From the NCBI GenBank assembly GCA_007922195.1, contig ML682002.1, forward strand, positions 1,313,029 through 1,377,028: a stretch of DNA of 64,000 nucleotides. Direction: 5' to 3'. Both the position numbers and the translations under genes were made by a program. Under the pieces are notes generated by a model, which searched no databases, had not been told where the DNA came from, and saw only the letters and a program-made list of their open reading frames with translations. Position 1 is the stretch's first letter; each line of letters begins with the position of its first letter. Below, piece after piece: positions 10,960 through 22,649 of the stretch. Origin of the DNA: Podocnemis expansa (Eukaryota; Chordata; Testudines; Podocnemididae).

Positions 10960-12287
10960 TCTACTGGTCGTAATATATCTTTCCTGTTCCTTTCCAAGTG
11001 GTTCAGGCAGCCATTAAGTACAAGTTCTTTTTAAAACTGTGCAAATCATTCACTAAGCCACACAAAGATTGCTTTCCAGTTACAAATGAATAGCTCAGCA
11101 CAGATTATTCAAAGACTTGCTGAAGGTCATCACTTGTTTCCAGCAAATCTGGGCCCAGTTTTGAGCAAACTTGAGCCTGTTTATGGGTCATGCAAAGAGC
11201 ATGAATCTATATGGCTAGGATTAACCCCGGGGATTGACAATTCTCTCTGAGTTCTGAGCTGGGTTTTGCTGGTCATTCAGACGAGGGATGGGTCCAAGTT
11301 TGAATTGGAGTTCACAGCTTGAATCTGTCTCTAGAATGGCTGATTCTGAACATTTGGGATTGGTTAGGTTTGGATCAAATTTTCAAATGCACAAGTTTGG
11401 GAGTAACCAGATCCAAAGTTTTGACTCAGCCCATTATGGAGATATGAAGCTTTGACACACGCGGCTTGCAAATCTGGAGAATTCTGTTGAAGTCAATGGA
11501 AATGAAGCAGTGTAAATTCAGTGTGAAAGCAGAATCAGGCTCACTGAATTCACATCCAGATCTGGAATTTAATCTAGGCATTTGGGCCCATCAGTTCTCC
11601 AGGCCCATGCAGATTCAAACTAAGGAAGTGGTTCGCATGATCTCTTGAGAACTGAGCCCAACAAATCTCACTTTCCTTTAGCAGAAGCCTTAGAGACACA
11701 TAAGTGCTCCTCGGGCTGGTAATGAAGATGGACTGGAGAAAGTCATAAAGATCCTTGTGTATGTGAGCAAAGGAAATAACCTGAAAATCTCTTCAATGTC
11801 ATATTGTAAGCCTAGGATCTTCTGAGCTTTCATAGACGAAGCCAGGTCAGAGCTGAGAAGTGAGTTATGAGCATTGCAACAACAATAAGAAAGGGTGGTG
11901 CTCAATAGCAAGATGTGGAATGGTCATTTTCGTCTTCCTCGCCCATCCTTTGGACCCTTTGCATTAGCAATTCTTTCAACATCAGGTGCACTGCAAATCT
12001 CTTAAGAAGCATGAGCTCATCTCATTTCATCATCTCAAGTCCTCTCCGATGTGATCCCAGGACTTCTTTTCAAACGGAAAAGAAACAAATCCATGAGGAT
12101 TTTCTACAGCACGTTTCATCCTAAAGGCTCGTCAAAGGCTTTACAGGCACTATAAACATGGATCATTCATTTGCCACTAAAATGCAGAGAACATTGTGGT
12201 TTTTCTCAGCAGTACTACCCAGCAGTTATTAGCAGGGGGTAAATGAGTTTAACTGATTATTGATCTTCACTAGTACAGAAGTTTCTC
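10960..12287. other. Unassigned DNA
   Basis: Holds weak open frames (11466-11648, 11690-11911 minus, 11915-12124) with no recognisable domain and no splice or poly(A) arrangement I can support. It could be unique sequence. Confidence 0.45.
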
Positions 12288-12372
12288 ATTGCTAAAGTAT
12301 AAACTCATTGGGGGCAGAGGCCTTCACACTAACTATACATTTGTGTAGTGTCTTGAGAGCATAAACCCATTT
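12288..12372 (+). mobile_element. MIR/L2-type tail fragment
   Basis: Diverged match to the module at 5521-5660: TATAAACTCATTGGGGGCAG, CATTTGTGTAGTGTC. Confidence 0.5.
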
Positions 12373-12946
12373 AAAAGTGGGTTGGGGGAGAGCAGTCCAG
12401 CATGTGGTGTTGTTAGGGAATTATCTGGAGCTGGCCGGGGTTGGTCTGGGTGAAATGCTCCATTTCTGCTTTGTCTGATCCATCCTGAAAACAGCCGTAC
12501 AGGAGGTTTCATAGGATGAGCAGCTGGCCACTTTCAAGCTCAACAAGATAGGTTATTCCTCAAATGATGCTTCCTCCCACCTAGACACTGGTTTTGCAGG
12601 GGCCAGAATCCTTTTTAGATGCAGGGTAATTGGGTATGTTTTCTCTGAAAGAACATGGTTTTGTGGAGCCAATGTTCTGGGGCTATTTTCCTGCCACTGG
12701 CTATCTTGCTCCCACACCTACCTTCGTGCCCTCATTGCAGGTCATATTCTGCTGAGCAAGCAAGCTCTTCTTCCAGATGGTGACTGAGTAGCATGAGTCT
12801 GCTTGCTTTCTCCTAGAGTCCATTTGGCACTGGCGTCAAAGTTGGGATTCAACTGTTCTATAGCAGTGCCAAGTTGGGGCACCTTGAGGAATGTTTCCCA
12901 GTGTGCAGATTCAATGGCTGGAAGCTGAAGATATTTCAGTTTAGAA
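12373..12946. other. Unassigned DNA
   Basis: No gene or repeat end recognised. The minus-strand frame at 12742-12981 runs into the adjacent hAT and lacks motifs. Confidence 0.45.
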
Positions 12947-13327
12947 AAGGGGTCAGCAACCCAAAAGATAAGAAGAGCCATTTCAAAGAAATTCCTTGAA
13001 TAACTAAGTGTTTTGAGAGCCCCAATGAGTGTAGCCTTCTGGTGGGGGGAGCTGGGAGCTGGGTCAGGTAGCTTGCCTCAGGATCCCTTGGCAGGTGTTG
13101 GGGGGAAGAGCCTGGAACCAAGAGCGGTCCCCCCGGCAGGGTCCCCTGGTGACATTGGGGAACCCAAAACCTGGCACAGAGTGCCGCAGTGTCCCCTAGT
13201 GGTGCAGGGGAGTGGAGCTGGGGTGGAGGCTGCTCACAGGGTGCCCAGCAGTGGGGGGACCCAGAGTAGCAAGAGGGCAGTCAAAGAGTTGCATGCAGGT
13301 CCAGAGACACACGTTCCAGACCCCCTG
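12947..13327. mobile_element. hAT-type non-autonomous element
   Basis: Left end AAGGGGTCAGCAACCC; right end reverse-complemented CAGGGGGTCTGGAACG. Flanks gtttagaa (12939-12946) and atctagaa (13328-13335) match at 6 of 8 bases, consistent with an old 8-bp hAT duplication. The interior (AAGAAGAGCCATTTC, GTGTAGCCTTCTGGTGGG) is shared with 54358-54667 in the same orientation. Confidence 0.75.
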
Positions 13328-13439
13328 ATCTAGAACTCAAGCACAAAATGCTAACAGTGGGAACTATTTATCAAGGAACAGGATGGATTCACCATTACTT
13401 GAAGCGTTGTTTCTAAGTACAAGAGTGTTATACAGTGCT

Positions 13440-13545
13440 TGTCAGAAAAATGGGAGTTTTTTCCAGGCAAAAGTTGAAATTTTCATTGAAAAATCTAAAT
13501 CCAAAATATTTCAGGTGAAAACCAAAGTATTTCTATTCTGAAATG
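13440..13545. repeat. AT-rich TTTTCANTGAAAA-type repeat
   Basis: Interleaved TTTTC and GAAAA runs (AAAGTTGAAATTTTCATTG, CCAAAATATTTCAGG) resembling segments at 17715-17960, 19555-19815, 45930-46140 and 48205-48310. Probably copies of one old element rich in partial inverted repeats. Confidence 0.4.
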
Positions 13546-13657
13546 CCTTGGTGATGCCTCATGGTGGTTGTAGATCAGGCGTCTCATGTGCCCATTCTCC
13601 TTGGTACACTCAGCTTCCCTTGAACTATATTTTTCATGAGGTGCTCTTGCTGCTGAG

Positions 13658-13780
13658 TTCCAAAGAAGTAGCTGTGTTAGTGTAGGTCAGCAAAACCAAC
13701 AAAGAACCTGGTGGCATTTAAAAGACTAAAAAAGTTATTTATCCCATGAGCTTTCAAGGGAGAAAATCCCACTTTGGAAA
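13658..13780 (-). mobile_element. PLE 3' tail
   Basis: Minus-strand tail: TCCAAAGAAGTAGCTGTG, TGGTGGCATTTAAAAGAC, then the reverse of the hammerhead region, where GAAAGCTCATGG is kept but the CTGANGA box is lost. Bounded by gctcttgctgctgag (13643-13657) and gctcttgctgcagag (13781-13795), a 15-bp target duplication matching at 14 of 15. Confidence 0.9.
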
Positions 13781-13795
13781 GCTCTTGCTGCAGAG

Positions 13796-14225
13796 GCATT
13801 CTTGCAGCAGGGGGAAATAAAAGACCTTGTTTACTTATTGGTAAAGCTGAATCACAGCAAATAATGTATTTAATTACTTTTTTTCCTGTTCAGAAGTTGT
13901 CCTAAAATCAGGGCACAAAATGCTTGAAATCTGAGCAATTCTTGATGGGCAGATTGCTGACAATAGCAGTTAATTGCAGCTATTCACAACTCAACACTCT
14001 GCTGGGACAGTTTGTCTGGTGTTGTTTTTGTTCCTTGATTGGATGATTTATGCAACTAGCCAACACAAGCAATAGTGAATTTTCTAGTTGAATGAAGTAT
14101 GCTCTTCCTTATGTGAAACTCTTTCATCTGAACCTCCCAATTATCCGCATGCCTTTCTTTTATCACAACACATGATACGTGAGATAGATGGCCTTCCCAG
14201 CATGTATCTAATGCTGGGGATTTGG
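13796..14225. other. Unassigned DNA
   Basis: No coding motif or repeat terminus recognised. 13885-14100 is low in repeats. Confidence 0.45.
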
Positions 14226-14965
14226 ATAAAGCACCACTACAGACTGGGGAGAAACTAGCTACGTGGCAGTTCTCAAGAAAAGGACCTGGAGCTTACAATG
14301 AACAAGAAACTGGACGAGTCAACAGTGTGTCCTTATTGTCAAGAAGACTAGCAGTATATTGGACTGCATTAGTAGGAGCATTGTCAACAGATCGAGGGAA
14401 GTGATTATTCTCCTCTGCTCGGCCCTAGTGAGGCCATTTTTGGGGTGTTATGTCCAGTCTTGGGCACATCACTACAGAAAGCATGTGGACAAACTGGGGA
14501 GAGGCTAGTGGAGGACAACAAAAATGATTAGGGGACTGGAACACATGACTTATAGGAGGCTGAGGGCACTGTGGCTATTTAGTCTGCAGAAGAGATGAGT
14601 GCAGAGTGATTTAGTAGCAGCCTTCAGGTACCTTCAGGAAGGTTCCAGGGAGGATGGAGCTAGGCTGTTTTCAGTGGTGGCAGATGACAGAACAAGGTGC
14701 AATGGTCTTAAGTTGCAGGGGGAGGGGGGCATCTAGGCTGGAAAACTCTATTAGGAAACTCTTTTTCACGAGGAGGGTGGTGAAGCACTGAAATGCGTTA
14801 CCTAGGGAGGTAGTAGAATCTCCATCTTTAGAGGTTTTTAAGGTCCAGCTTGACAAAGCCATGCTGGGATGGTTTAGTTGGTCCTGTTTTGAGCAGCGTG
14901 TTGGATTAGATGACTGCCTGAGATCCCTTTCATCTCTAATCTTCTCTGATTCTGTGTTAATACAG
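14226..14965 (+). mobile_element. CR1 LINE, RT C-terminus and 3' untranslated region
   Basis: About 740 bp of CR1. Conceptual translation in broken frames gives SREVIILLCSALVRP, HVDKLGRG and TKMIRGLEHMTYRR from the RT C-terminus. Then follow GGTGGCAGATGACAGAACAA, CTAGGGAGGTAGTAGAATCT, and GGATTAGATGACTGCCTG of the 3' region. Several stops and indels; clearly older than the copy at 1-2144. The terminal ATTCTATGATTCT-like repeat is decayed. Confidence 0.93.
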
Positions 14966-15369
14966 AATTTTAGATAACAGAACAGAGAACTCCCTGCCAG
15001 GACTTCAAGGAGGAGAAGAATGGACAAGTAGAAGAAGAAGAATGATCACCTGTTGAGAGGGGAGGCCACCCAGCTCCTAAATGGTGCTTGCCGTCTCAAT
15101 GATCTGAACAAGATTCGTGTCACTGGTGCTATTTGGATAATTCAAAGTGTATCACATACATTTTACAATCTGTATGTTGTACTGATTCAAACATAAAGTT
15201 TTGTAAATATTTGCAGAAGTCAAGTTGAAGAGATCAAATGTTCATGGAAAGTGAGTGCTAAATAGACACCAACAGAATTTAATTGAAATATTCTTGGACA
15301 TTTTTCTTTCCATTTGTTCAACTCTTTCTCCTATGTGAAGGTTCTGTAAACATCTCTCTTCCACTGACT

Positions 15370-15485
15370 CACAGATTATAAAGCCAGAAGACCACTAAAG
15401 TTATCTAATCTAGCCTCCTGTATCACAAACATTAACAAGAGAATTTCACTAATAGCTGAATCAAGCCCATATCTTATAGTGGTTC
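15370..15485 (-). mobile_element. Old CR1-like 3' end
   Basis: Reverse-strand CR1-type tail: CAGATTATAAAGCCAGAAGA, CCACTAAAGTTATCTAATC, TAGCCTCCTGTATCAC. Diverged. Confidence 0.65.
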
Positions 15486-15565
15486 TCCCCAGCTGGTCTT
15501 CATTACCTATTGGATTGTCTCCATACAGCCCACACTATGATGAAATAGCTTTTTTCCCTCTAGTT

Positions 15566-15867
15566 GGCTATGTGTACACTGGAGACTTAAGTCAACTTAA
15601 GCAACTCCCTAGCCACATTTGGAGTTCTTAAGTTGACTTAAGAACTTGCTTAAGTTGACTTAAGAACTCTCACCCTTAAAGTTGACTTTAAGGGTTAAGT
15701 TGACCTTATTAACTCAACTTAACAAAATGTGGCCATTAAAGTCGACTTAATAAAGTCAATTTAAGGCAGGAGAGCTGCTTAAGTTGACTTTATAAAGTTG
15801 ACTTACACAAATGGGGCGTCTCTAAGTCGACTTTAAGTCGACCTTATTGAGTCGAGTTCCCTGCTCT
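15566..15867. mobile_element. AAGTCGACTTAA-type foldback MITE
   Basis: At least ten palindromic AAGTYRACTT motifs in 300 bp. The left end is GGCTATGTGTACACT; the right terminal repeat is absent. An exact 8-bp direct repeat ctctagtt flanks it (15558-15565 and 15868-15875). This is unlike the 3-bp duplications of relatives and may be chance or a rearranged end. Confidence 0.82.
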
Positions 15868-15875
15868 CTCTAGTT

Positions 15876-17074
15876 TTGTTAGGGCATCATATAAATTTAT
15901 CAGTCTGCTACTGTCTCTAAGCAAAAAGCCTTAACTCAAGGTGTTGAGGTTCATGTTTTTAGATCAACAATCATGAGGTTTGGTACCTAGAGAAGTGAAC
16001 AGGAGTGTAACTACTTCTGCTTGCTGCCCTTCCACAGATCATCTGACACCACTCTGCTACTTTTGTCCATGAGAATTCACCTGGAATCAAGGAACATTAA
16101 GCTGATGGAGCAATGGAACAGCACAGAAGTTGTGTTCTACCTGAATACGCTTGGGAGATTTAAAAATATAACATATGGCTTCCATCTCATTGCACTTGGT
16201 ATGTTATGCAACCCAGCACTGTGTTCCATTGGAATGTAGGAAGAACACTGGGCACTTTAACTGATGTGGTTTATTTGGGAAGAACATTTGATGTCATAGC
16301 AGATAAGTTCCACCTCTGTCATCCTGGAGCCTTAAAGCTGCCCACAACATGTGCCATCACTTTTGGAATATTTGCAGCCTTCCAGAGGTTAAATAATATG
16401 CACAGGAAGCAGAGAAGTAAATATATGTCTGGCTATATATAGCAAGCTGGCAAGATGTATTGCCCAGTGTGTTAAAAGACCAAAGGAAAGTTTGAAAGAA
16501 ATATGGTCTGCTTTGTAATGATTATGCTTCTATAGCCTGTGGCATCAAAAACGTCATCTCGTTTATGCATGCTACTAAAATTTAAGCAATAATTCTCCCC
16601 AGCACTCCATGAACAAACCTTTGCTACAGGTCTGTCCTCTGAGTCACCTTTAAGAAAAAAAATATATATCTGCTTTTCATTCCTCCTTGGAGAGGCATCA
16701 AGTTTACTCTGCTTTGGGGCTGTTAACATTAGTGGATTTAATGTCATGCCTGGATCACCATGGGTGTAAGTTTTGTAAGTGACAGAGGTGCATCTGTTGG
16801 GGTGAGAAAGGTGAACAATGGTTAGATCAAAGATTGAGAATCCAGCAAAGATGCATTGAAAGAGTAACTTCATGCCTTGACAATAGGCTTCCTTTGCCTT
16901 TGTATAATATTAACCAAGTTGCCCTCAAAAGGAAACATCTCAAAACTCTTCTAGGTCCAAATGGCATCCATTCATATAGCTACTTGCATCCAGGAGGGTC
17001 CTAAACATTTTACTGTCTGTGGGCCAGCTTGTCAAATCCAAGAGGCCAAGCAAGGGCTCCTCCCTCCACATCTG
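15876..17074. other. Unassigned DNA with an unrecognised 72-codon frame
   Basis: Two overlapping plus frames (16021-16239, 16206-16442) form the longest open stretch here, but I recognise no domain and see no splice-site or codon-bias evidence. An ATATATAG run sits at 16434-16441. Confidence 0.4.
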
Positions 17075-17226
17075 CTATTTTTAGGGGCTCAGCATTGGGG
17101 CCCTTAAAAATAGAAAATGGAGCTGGAACACTGCGTTCCAGGGCCCACTATTTTTAAATGGTTGGCTGTTCCATTGCTCCATTTTCTATTATTAGGGGCT
17201 CTGGAATGCTGAGCCCCTAAAAATAG
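17075..17226. mobile_element. Foldback element with ~55-bp inverted arms
   Basis: Left arm 17075-17129 starts CTATTTTTAGGGGCTCAGC; right arm 17168-17226 is its near-perfect reverse complement, ending GCTGAGCCCCTAAAAATAG. Both arms share the TAGAAAATGGAGC block. The arms are separated by about 38 bp. The family is not one I can name. Confidence 0.85.
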
Positions 17227-17714
17227 TGGTCCTCAGAACCCTATTCCTCTACGTTGCAGCCTACTTTAACTCCTGCAGTCGTACAAGGTGACTATGTGAG
17301 TATGCTGAGTGACTCTTGCATGCTGCAAGTTGGTGAACAACAAGTAAAAGCTTTTCTTCCGCCCCAGCCTCTGTGAGGATTCAGACTAACCCAACTCTGC
17401 CATTCCTCTCTCTGTTTTCCCTTTCTGTCTCTCTCTAGCAACAGATGCTGGCATTTTGTTTATGAGGTTCTTGATGGGGTTTGCTCTGCTCTCAGGAGGG
17501 CTATGCCATAATTCAACTCAGCCAGAATGGTTGCGAATCTGATTAAGCAAAGTCATCCATATCTATCACTTCTATTGATCTGAGATGGCTGGGTTGGCAT
17601 GAAGTCTAATGAAGCCATTCTCTGAGGTCCCATCTGGGACTGTCACTTTTATAGGCCCAACTGGTAGGGATTGAAAAGCAGATTGCACCTAATCCACAAA
17701 AATATGTAAAAAAA
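17227..17714. other. Unassigned DNA
   Basis: A pyrimidine-rich stretch at 17400-17440 (CTCTCTCTGTTTTCCCTTTC) is the only notable composition. Confidence 0.45.
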
Positions 17715-17960
17715 AAATACATTTGGATATTTTTTTAAAGTTTTTGAAGACTTTATTTGAATAAAACAAACGTAATCAAAACAACCAAAATCAAATCCTG
17801 AAAACAAAATTTATTTTGGTGGTATGTTTCCTCCCATTGAATCTGGAAAACATTGACAAAACCAGAAAGTTTCAAATGAACATCTCTGTCTTGTTGCAAA
17901 ACCTTTGAATAAAACTTTTGAAAAAGGTTTTGATGGAAATTTTTTGACCATTTTTAGCCG
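17715..17960. repeat. AT-rich TTTTGAAAA-type repeat
   Basis: Alternating TTTTGAAG, GAAAACAAAATTTATTTTGG and CTTTTGAAAAAGGTTTTG segments with many local inverted matches. Probably a decayed non-autonomous element, longer than the related stretch at 13440. Confidence 0.45.
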
Positions 17961-19554
17961 TAACTTTTGTCTCCTCCCATGACACATTCAGCTATTGCTA
18001 CCACCTCACTTGCCTTAAATCCTTGTCAAACCACCTTTATGTTTTGCAAGTTTTGTGAATGTGGGTCTGGGAAATCCAGCTGTTTTTCTTTGAATGACTA
18101 GTGGCAAATGCTGGATTGTAGTAGATATCCAGTTTTAGTCCCTCAACTGGTTCATATTAAATAGCAGGACAAGATCAGCAATGAGGATATAGGTAGCTCA
18201 GCCAAGAAACCACCTCCATCACCACTGGTTCAGTTTTGGTGGCTTTCTTGGCAGGGACATGCATAGAAGGTCACGTCGACCAAGGAATGTCACAACACAA
18301 CTGGCAATTGTTTGGATGCCATTATTTCATTGGTTCAATATGATTGCCAGTGGTGGACATAAACTGAATATACAATTGGACCACTTTAAGGACCTAATTA
18401 GAAAGTGAACCAGATTGTGCTCAGCTTGTAAGCAGGCTTAGCCTTTTGGGGATTTGCTTGGATATTTATGATGATGCACCTACCGTGGTACTTGCGCTAT
18501 ATGTTCAATGTCCTTGGCACCTCCTTTTTGCATGTAGTAGGCCTGGGAGTATCATGCTGAGTGACTGATGAGCAACCTGTCTAATATGAAGAAAGAGAGG
18601 TTTTTCTCACTCTGCTCTGGGTCTAAGCAGTGATGATTGGGTGGGTTGCTGAATGATATTATGCATCTTTCCTTGATTCAGCAGGACAAGATAAGCCTGT
18701 GAGTTATACAGGTGCCTAAAGTTGAGTAAGGAGCAAATGATTCTGGAGAAACCAAGGCCAGGAGCCTGTAAAAATCACTGTAAAATATCAGAATGGACTC
18801 AATATTGCTTTCCTGAGAAGCTGATAGTTAATGTGGTGTCAAAAAAATTATAGAATACTGTACTGCAGGCACTGAATCAATGTCTTGACTTGAGACAGAG
18901 AGGTACTGAATAATTTATAGCCCTGGTGGTAAGCACTGGGTGATGTGAGATGGCTCAAGTGGTTGAATGAGTAAAAAATCACTGCAAAGGTTTGAATGGG
19001 AGTAAAAGCTTGAAAACTTGGGGGGACTGAATCAGAATAAGTGCTGAAGGACAAAGGCATTGTTTTACCTGAGGGCAGTAATACCTGTGACAAAGGATGG
19101 TCTCAAAATTATATTGTCTTGCACTGGAAAGATGTTGACATGTCATCTTGTTGTCACTAGATGGTGGCATGGCAATTGTACCTGAATCCACCTATCATTA
19201 CAAAGGTGTTAGGACAATTCTTGTTTTCCATTAATCCTTTCATAAATCTAGGGGCTGCTTTATTTTCTCTGCAAAGGAATACCATGCAAACACCAGTTAG
19301 AGAGACCAGTGCAGAGCAGCATTTGCATTAGTAGCTTATTTCCACTGCACTCTGGTTTCTAAGGCTAGGGAGGGCATTGGGGCAGTTCTGAGGACTTTAA
19401 CTACAGTTGGCAAACAGGGATAATGGGGTGGAACTCTTTCACTGTCCCAGAAAGCCAGGATGTTTCTCCTAGAGGGATCGGCGCTGAAACAATCAGAAGC
19501 AGTGACATCAAAAGTGTCATTAGAGTGGGCTGAAGAAGTTTCAGTGGAACCATT
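17961..19554. other. Unassigned DNA
   Basis: No gene, repeat terminus or simple repeat of note. Minus-strand frames at 18848-19093 and 18979-19191 lack motifs. Confidence 0.45.
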
Positions 19555-19815
19555 TTCTAGAAATCAAAATATTTAGCAAGAATCATGATGATTTCTCCAA
19601 ATTCTATTTTGGAGGGGAAAAAAGTACAATACATACCATTTCAACATTTCTGAATAGATACATTTTGAGTTTTTCTTTGGCAATGAACTCTGTTTCAATA
19701 AAAATTTAAATGAATTATTCATTAAATAAAACAATATAAAATTAAAAGAAAGCCAAAAGTTTTTTTTTTAATGAGAATTTCAAAATTTGGAGGTTTTATT
19801 CCTAACTAGAATGAA
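19555..19815. repeat. AT-rich repeat
   Basis: TTCAATAAAAATTTAAATGA and GAATTTCAAAATTTGGAGG segments like those at 17715-17960, with a TTTTTTTTT run at 19761. Confidence 0.4.
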
Positions 19816-21797
19816 AACAGATTTTGAAATCTCAAAATCCCCCACAAAATAGAATTTCCGTTCTCTGCCCAGGTCTGTCATCATTACACACCAGTGGGAA
19901 TATGCAGTTAAGATCAACTGACCAGTTCACAATTGCTTCTAGGGCTCTTGCTGCAGTCTGTGCCTGCAGACTCAGGAAGACGGTACTACATCCGTCTCTT
20001 TCTGAATGTTTTCTTTGCTGTCATAAAAGCTAGAAGCACAGGGGTTGGCGTGAATCTGGAGTAGTGTCATTGACTTGTTACCTCAGTCTAAAACTACTGT
20101 GAGTTTGTAGATAAGCAGCTCCTCCCTTTTACAAAAATGTGTGCCTAATGGATCAAAGGCAGAAGCAGCAGCATTGAAGTAGTGTGGTCTAGCAGATATA
20201 GCAAAGGACAGGAGTAAGGATGCCCTAGTATAATGAATTTGACATGTCTGCATGTGGGTGTCTGCCCCCAAGTGGATGAAATCAGTCTACGAAGGTATTC
20301 ACATCTTCAGGTAGCAAAGTTGCTCCCTGAGGTCACTCCATTCAGGTCTGAGGCTTTAAAGAGTGCAGATTGTCTCTATGTTGCTGTCCACATGACTGGC
20401 AGGTAAACACGCTGGGTGATGGGGAACATATGTCCTATGAAAATCCCTCTCTGCTCACTCAGGTGGTAGATGTTTTCTTTTAAAGCTCTTTGTGTTCAAA
20501 TCCAGTAGATGAGTTAGGCACCTATAATACACACCCCACTTGACAGGCCCATTGGCCATGGTTAGTTGAAAACAGCAATACAATAGCATCTCAAATGGTA
20601 TTTCAGCTACTTCTACACTTTGTAATAAAGCCAATGTTGTTGTTTTCTAAATTACTCCTCTTTTTTTTAAAAAAAGGTTCAGAATAAATTTAATTGGGTT
20701 GATTTTATCATAATTAACTACTCTGTGTGTCTGTATATGTGTGTATGTGAGAAAGAGAGAGAGAGCGAGACTGTGAGCACATCACTCCCTCTCCTCCATG
20801 GAATCAGAATTAACTTACAGTGTATCTAAGGCCCCCTATTGCTGCCAGAGAATGGCGATTCTCCTTTAGTTCTAGTGATTGAGGAGTGAGTCTTTGCCCA
20901 AAGTGGGATCTGAATTCTAAGCAATTTTCCTGTGTGGTGTTCTGAGAGGCTGCAGCGTGGAACCCAGTCATATCCATGAAGTCCTCATTGTCCATGGAGC
21001 TGTGACATTATATCTAAACCTCCTCTGGGTAGAAGGGAAGTACAAACTAATGGTCAGAATCTGCCAGAGGATGAGTAAAAGTTGGATACTGAGGTGTTCA
21101 ACAAGAAAAAAGGAATTAAAAGTCAAGTGAGCAACCAAGGAGAAAAAGCATGAGACTCAAAATGATTGATTTTGTGCAGAGAAACCTCAGAACATTCTGA
21201 ACTCAATCCAACAGGGTGAAGGTCAGCAGTATGAGAAAAATCACTGAGTGGAGATGCTCTATCCTGCTATTCTCACTCATATGGGCAGGTAGGTCGGATG
21301 GCAGGCAGCAGCTTCCAGACTTACTTTGACTCCAGTTTTTGTTTTATTCTATGTCACATACTCATTGTGAAATCAGATTTTTATCTTCAAATTACTCTGG
21401 AAAAAATAATGCACTTGGGAACCCACTCATCTTCCCTTCTCAAAGGAAAATTTCAATAGTCTCTCTCTCCTCTTCTTAATGATTTGCACAGGACAGTCTA
21501 TGTTTTCAGTCTGCAGCCACTTGCTTTTGTCATGGATTTGTTCTCATCCCAAGCCCTTCACCACAATCTCTACCATATGCTTAAACTCACGTAGTGTTGT
21601 CCCCAGAGTAAATAATGAAGGTCAGCTCTTCCTAAGAACCACCAAGGCCTCATGGTGCTGGTTAGGAGAGTTGATTTGTGCTGGAATGGGCTTAATCCAC
21701 TAACATGATGCTAGTGGAAGGACCATGGGCTATTGTTGACCTGATGACCCATGGGCAGCGTGAACAACAGGAAGTCACATGCCTGGCATTGTCTACC
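19816..21797. other. Unassigned DNA, low in recognisable repeats
   Basis: About 2 kb with only a short GA run (20751-20766) and a TGTG-rich patch just before it. No coding motif seen. Confidence 0.45.
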
Positions 21798-21807
21798 TTC
21801 AATGAGT

Positions 21808-21949
21808 TCCCCCATCTCCAAAGCATCTGACAAAGTGGGATTTTCTCCCATGAAAGCTCATGCAATAAATATATTTGTTAGTCTCTAAGTGCCACAGGAT
21901 TCCTTTTTTTTTTTTTTTACTGAAGTAGACTAACACAGTCCTTCGGACC
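21808..21949 (+). mobile_element. PLE 3' tail
   Basis: Tail with CATCTGACAAAGTGGG, TTTTCTCCCATGAAAGCTC, ATGCAATAAATATATTTG, a long T run, and TAGACTAACACAG. Flanks ttcaatgagt (21798-21807) and ttgaatgagt (21950-21959) match at 9 of 10. The hammerhead core has G8 changed to A, while GAAA and the stem I ATGC are kept. Confidence 0.88.
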
Positions 21950-21959
21950 TTGAATGAGT

Positions 21960-22649
21960 AGCAATTCTAAAATAGGAACACAAAGTCCTGGATCTTCACT
22001 TAGTGACAAACATGAAACACCACAGGATGCTTAATTTGGGTTGCATGGGGGAGGTTTGGCCCACCAGGCCAAATGAATTAACTCAGTCTGGAGTAAATCT
22101 GAAGTAACTATGATGGAGTCAGTAGAGTTACATCAATGTCGAACTGTTGGGAGAGAAAATTTAGGACTGCTGCCTTCAGGGACCTGATTCGGCATGGTGC
22201 AGGGCTTCTCCTGGACTATACTGACCATCCTCCTTGCCCCCCATTAATTTCATAGGCCCAGGCCTGCTCAGGATTAAGCTGAAGTCATTACAGTTCGCCT
22301 CTGCAGCTGCAATTTTTTGCTGATGGTGATCAAGGGCAAGGGTTAATTCCTGGAGGCAAGCGCCTTGTCCGATGATGACTTTACCTTGCAGTGCAGTTGG
22401 GAATGCCAGATCCTTGCCAGGAGAGCCCCATCTCCATGTGATATTTGCTGTTATACACTGAAGCTGGTTAATAACAAGGGTTAGCTTGCGACCATCCTTA
22501 TTCACACTGAAAGCACCTTCCTACTCAAGAAGTCCCTTTTGACTCAATGGTGTAAGACACCAATAAGCATGAATGGCACAGTGACAGAATCTGGCATGTA
22601 CTTCTTCAGTCCTTTGAAGTCACTGTGAGTTTTTCCTGGGTATGAGGGA
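21960..22649. other. Unassigned DNA with an unrecognised 109-codon minus frame
   Basis: Frame 22176-22505 on the minus strand is one of the longer open stretches not explained by a known repeat. It ends in an Ala/Gln-rich segment (HHQQKIAAAEANCNDF). I cannot assign a family and see no regulatory signals. Confidence 0.35.

Noticed and set aside
15558..15875. 8-bp TSD ctctagtt as proof that the MITE is a hAT
   Set aside because: The right terminal repeat is missing at that point and relatives with both ends show 3-bp TSDs, so this repeat may be coincidental.
16021..16442. Possible exon or transposase fragment
   Set aside because: No recognisable domain, no splice signals I can support, and a frame break; left as unassigned.
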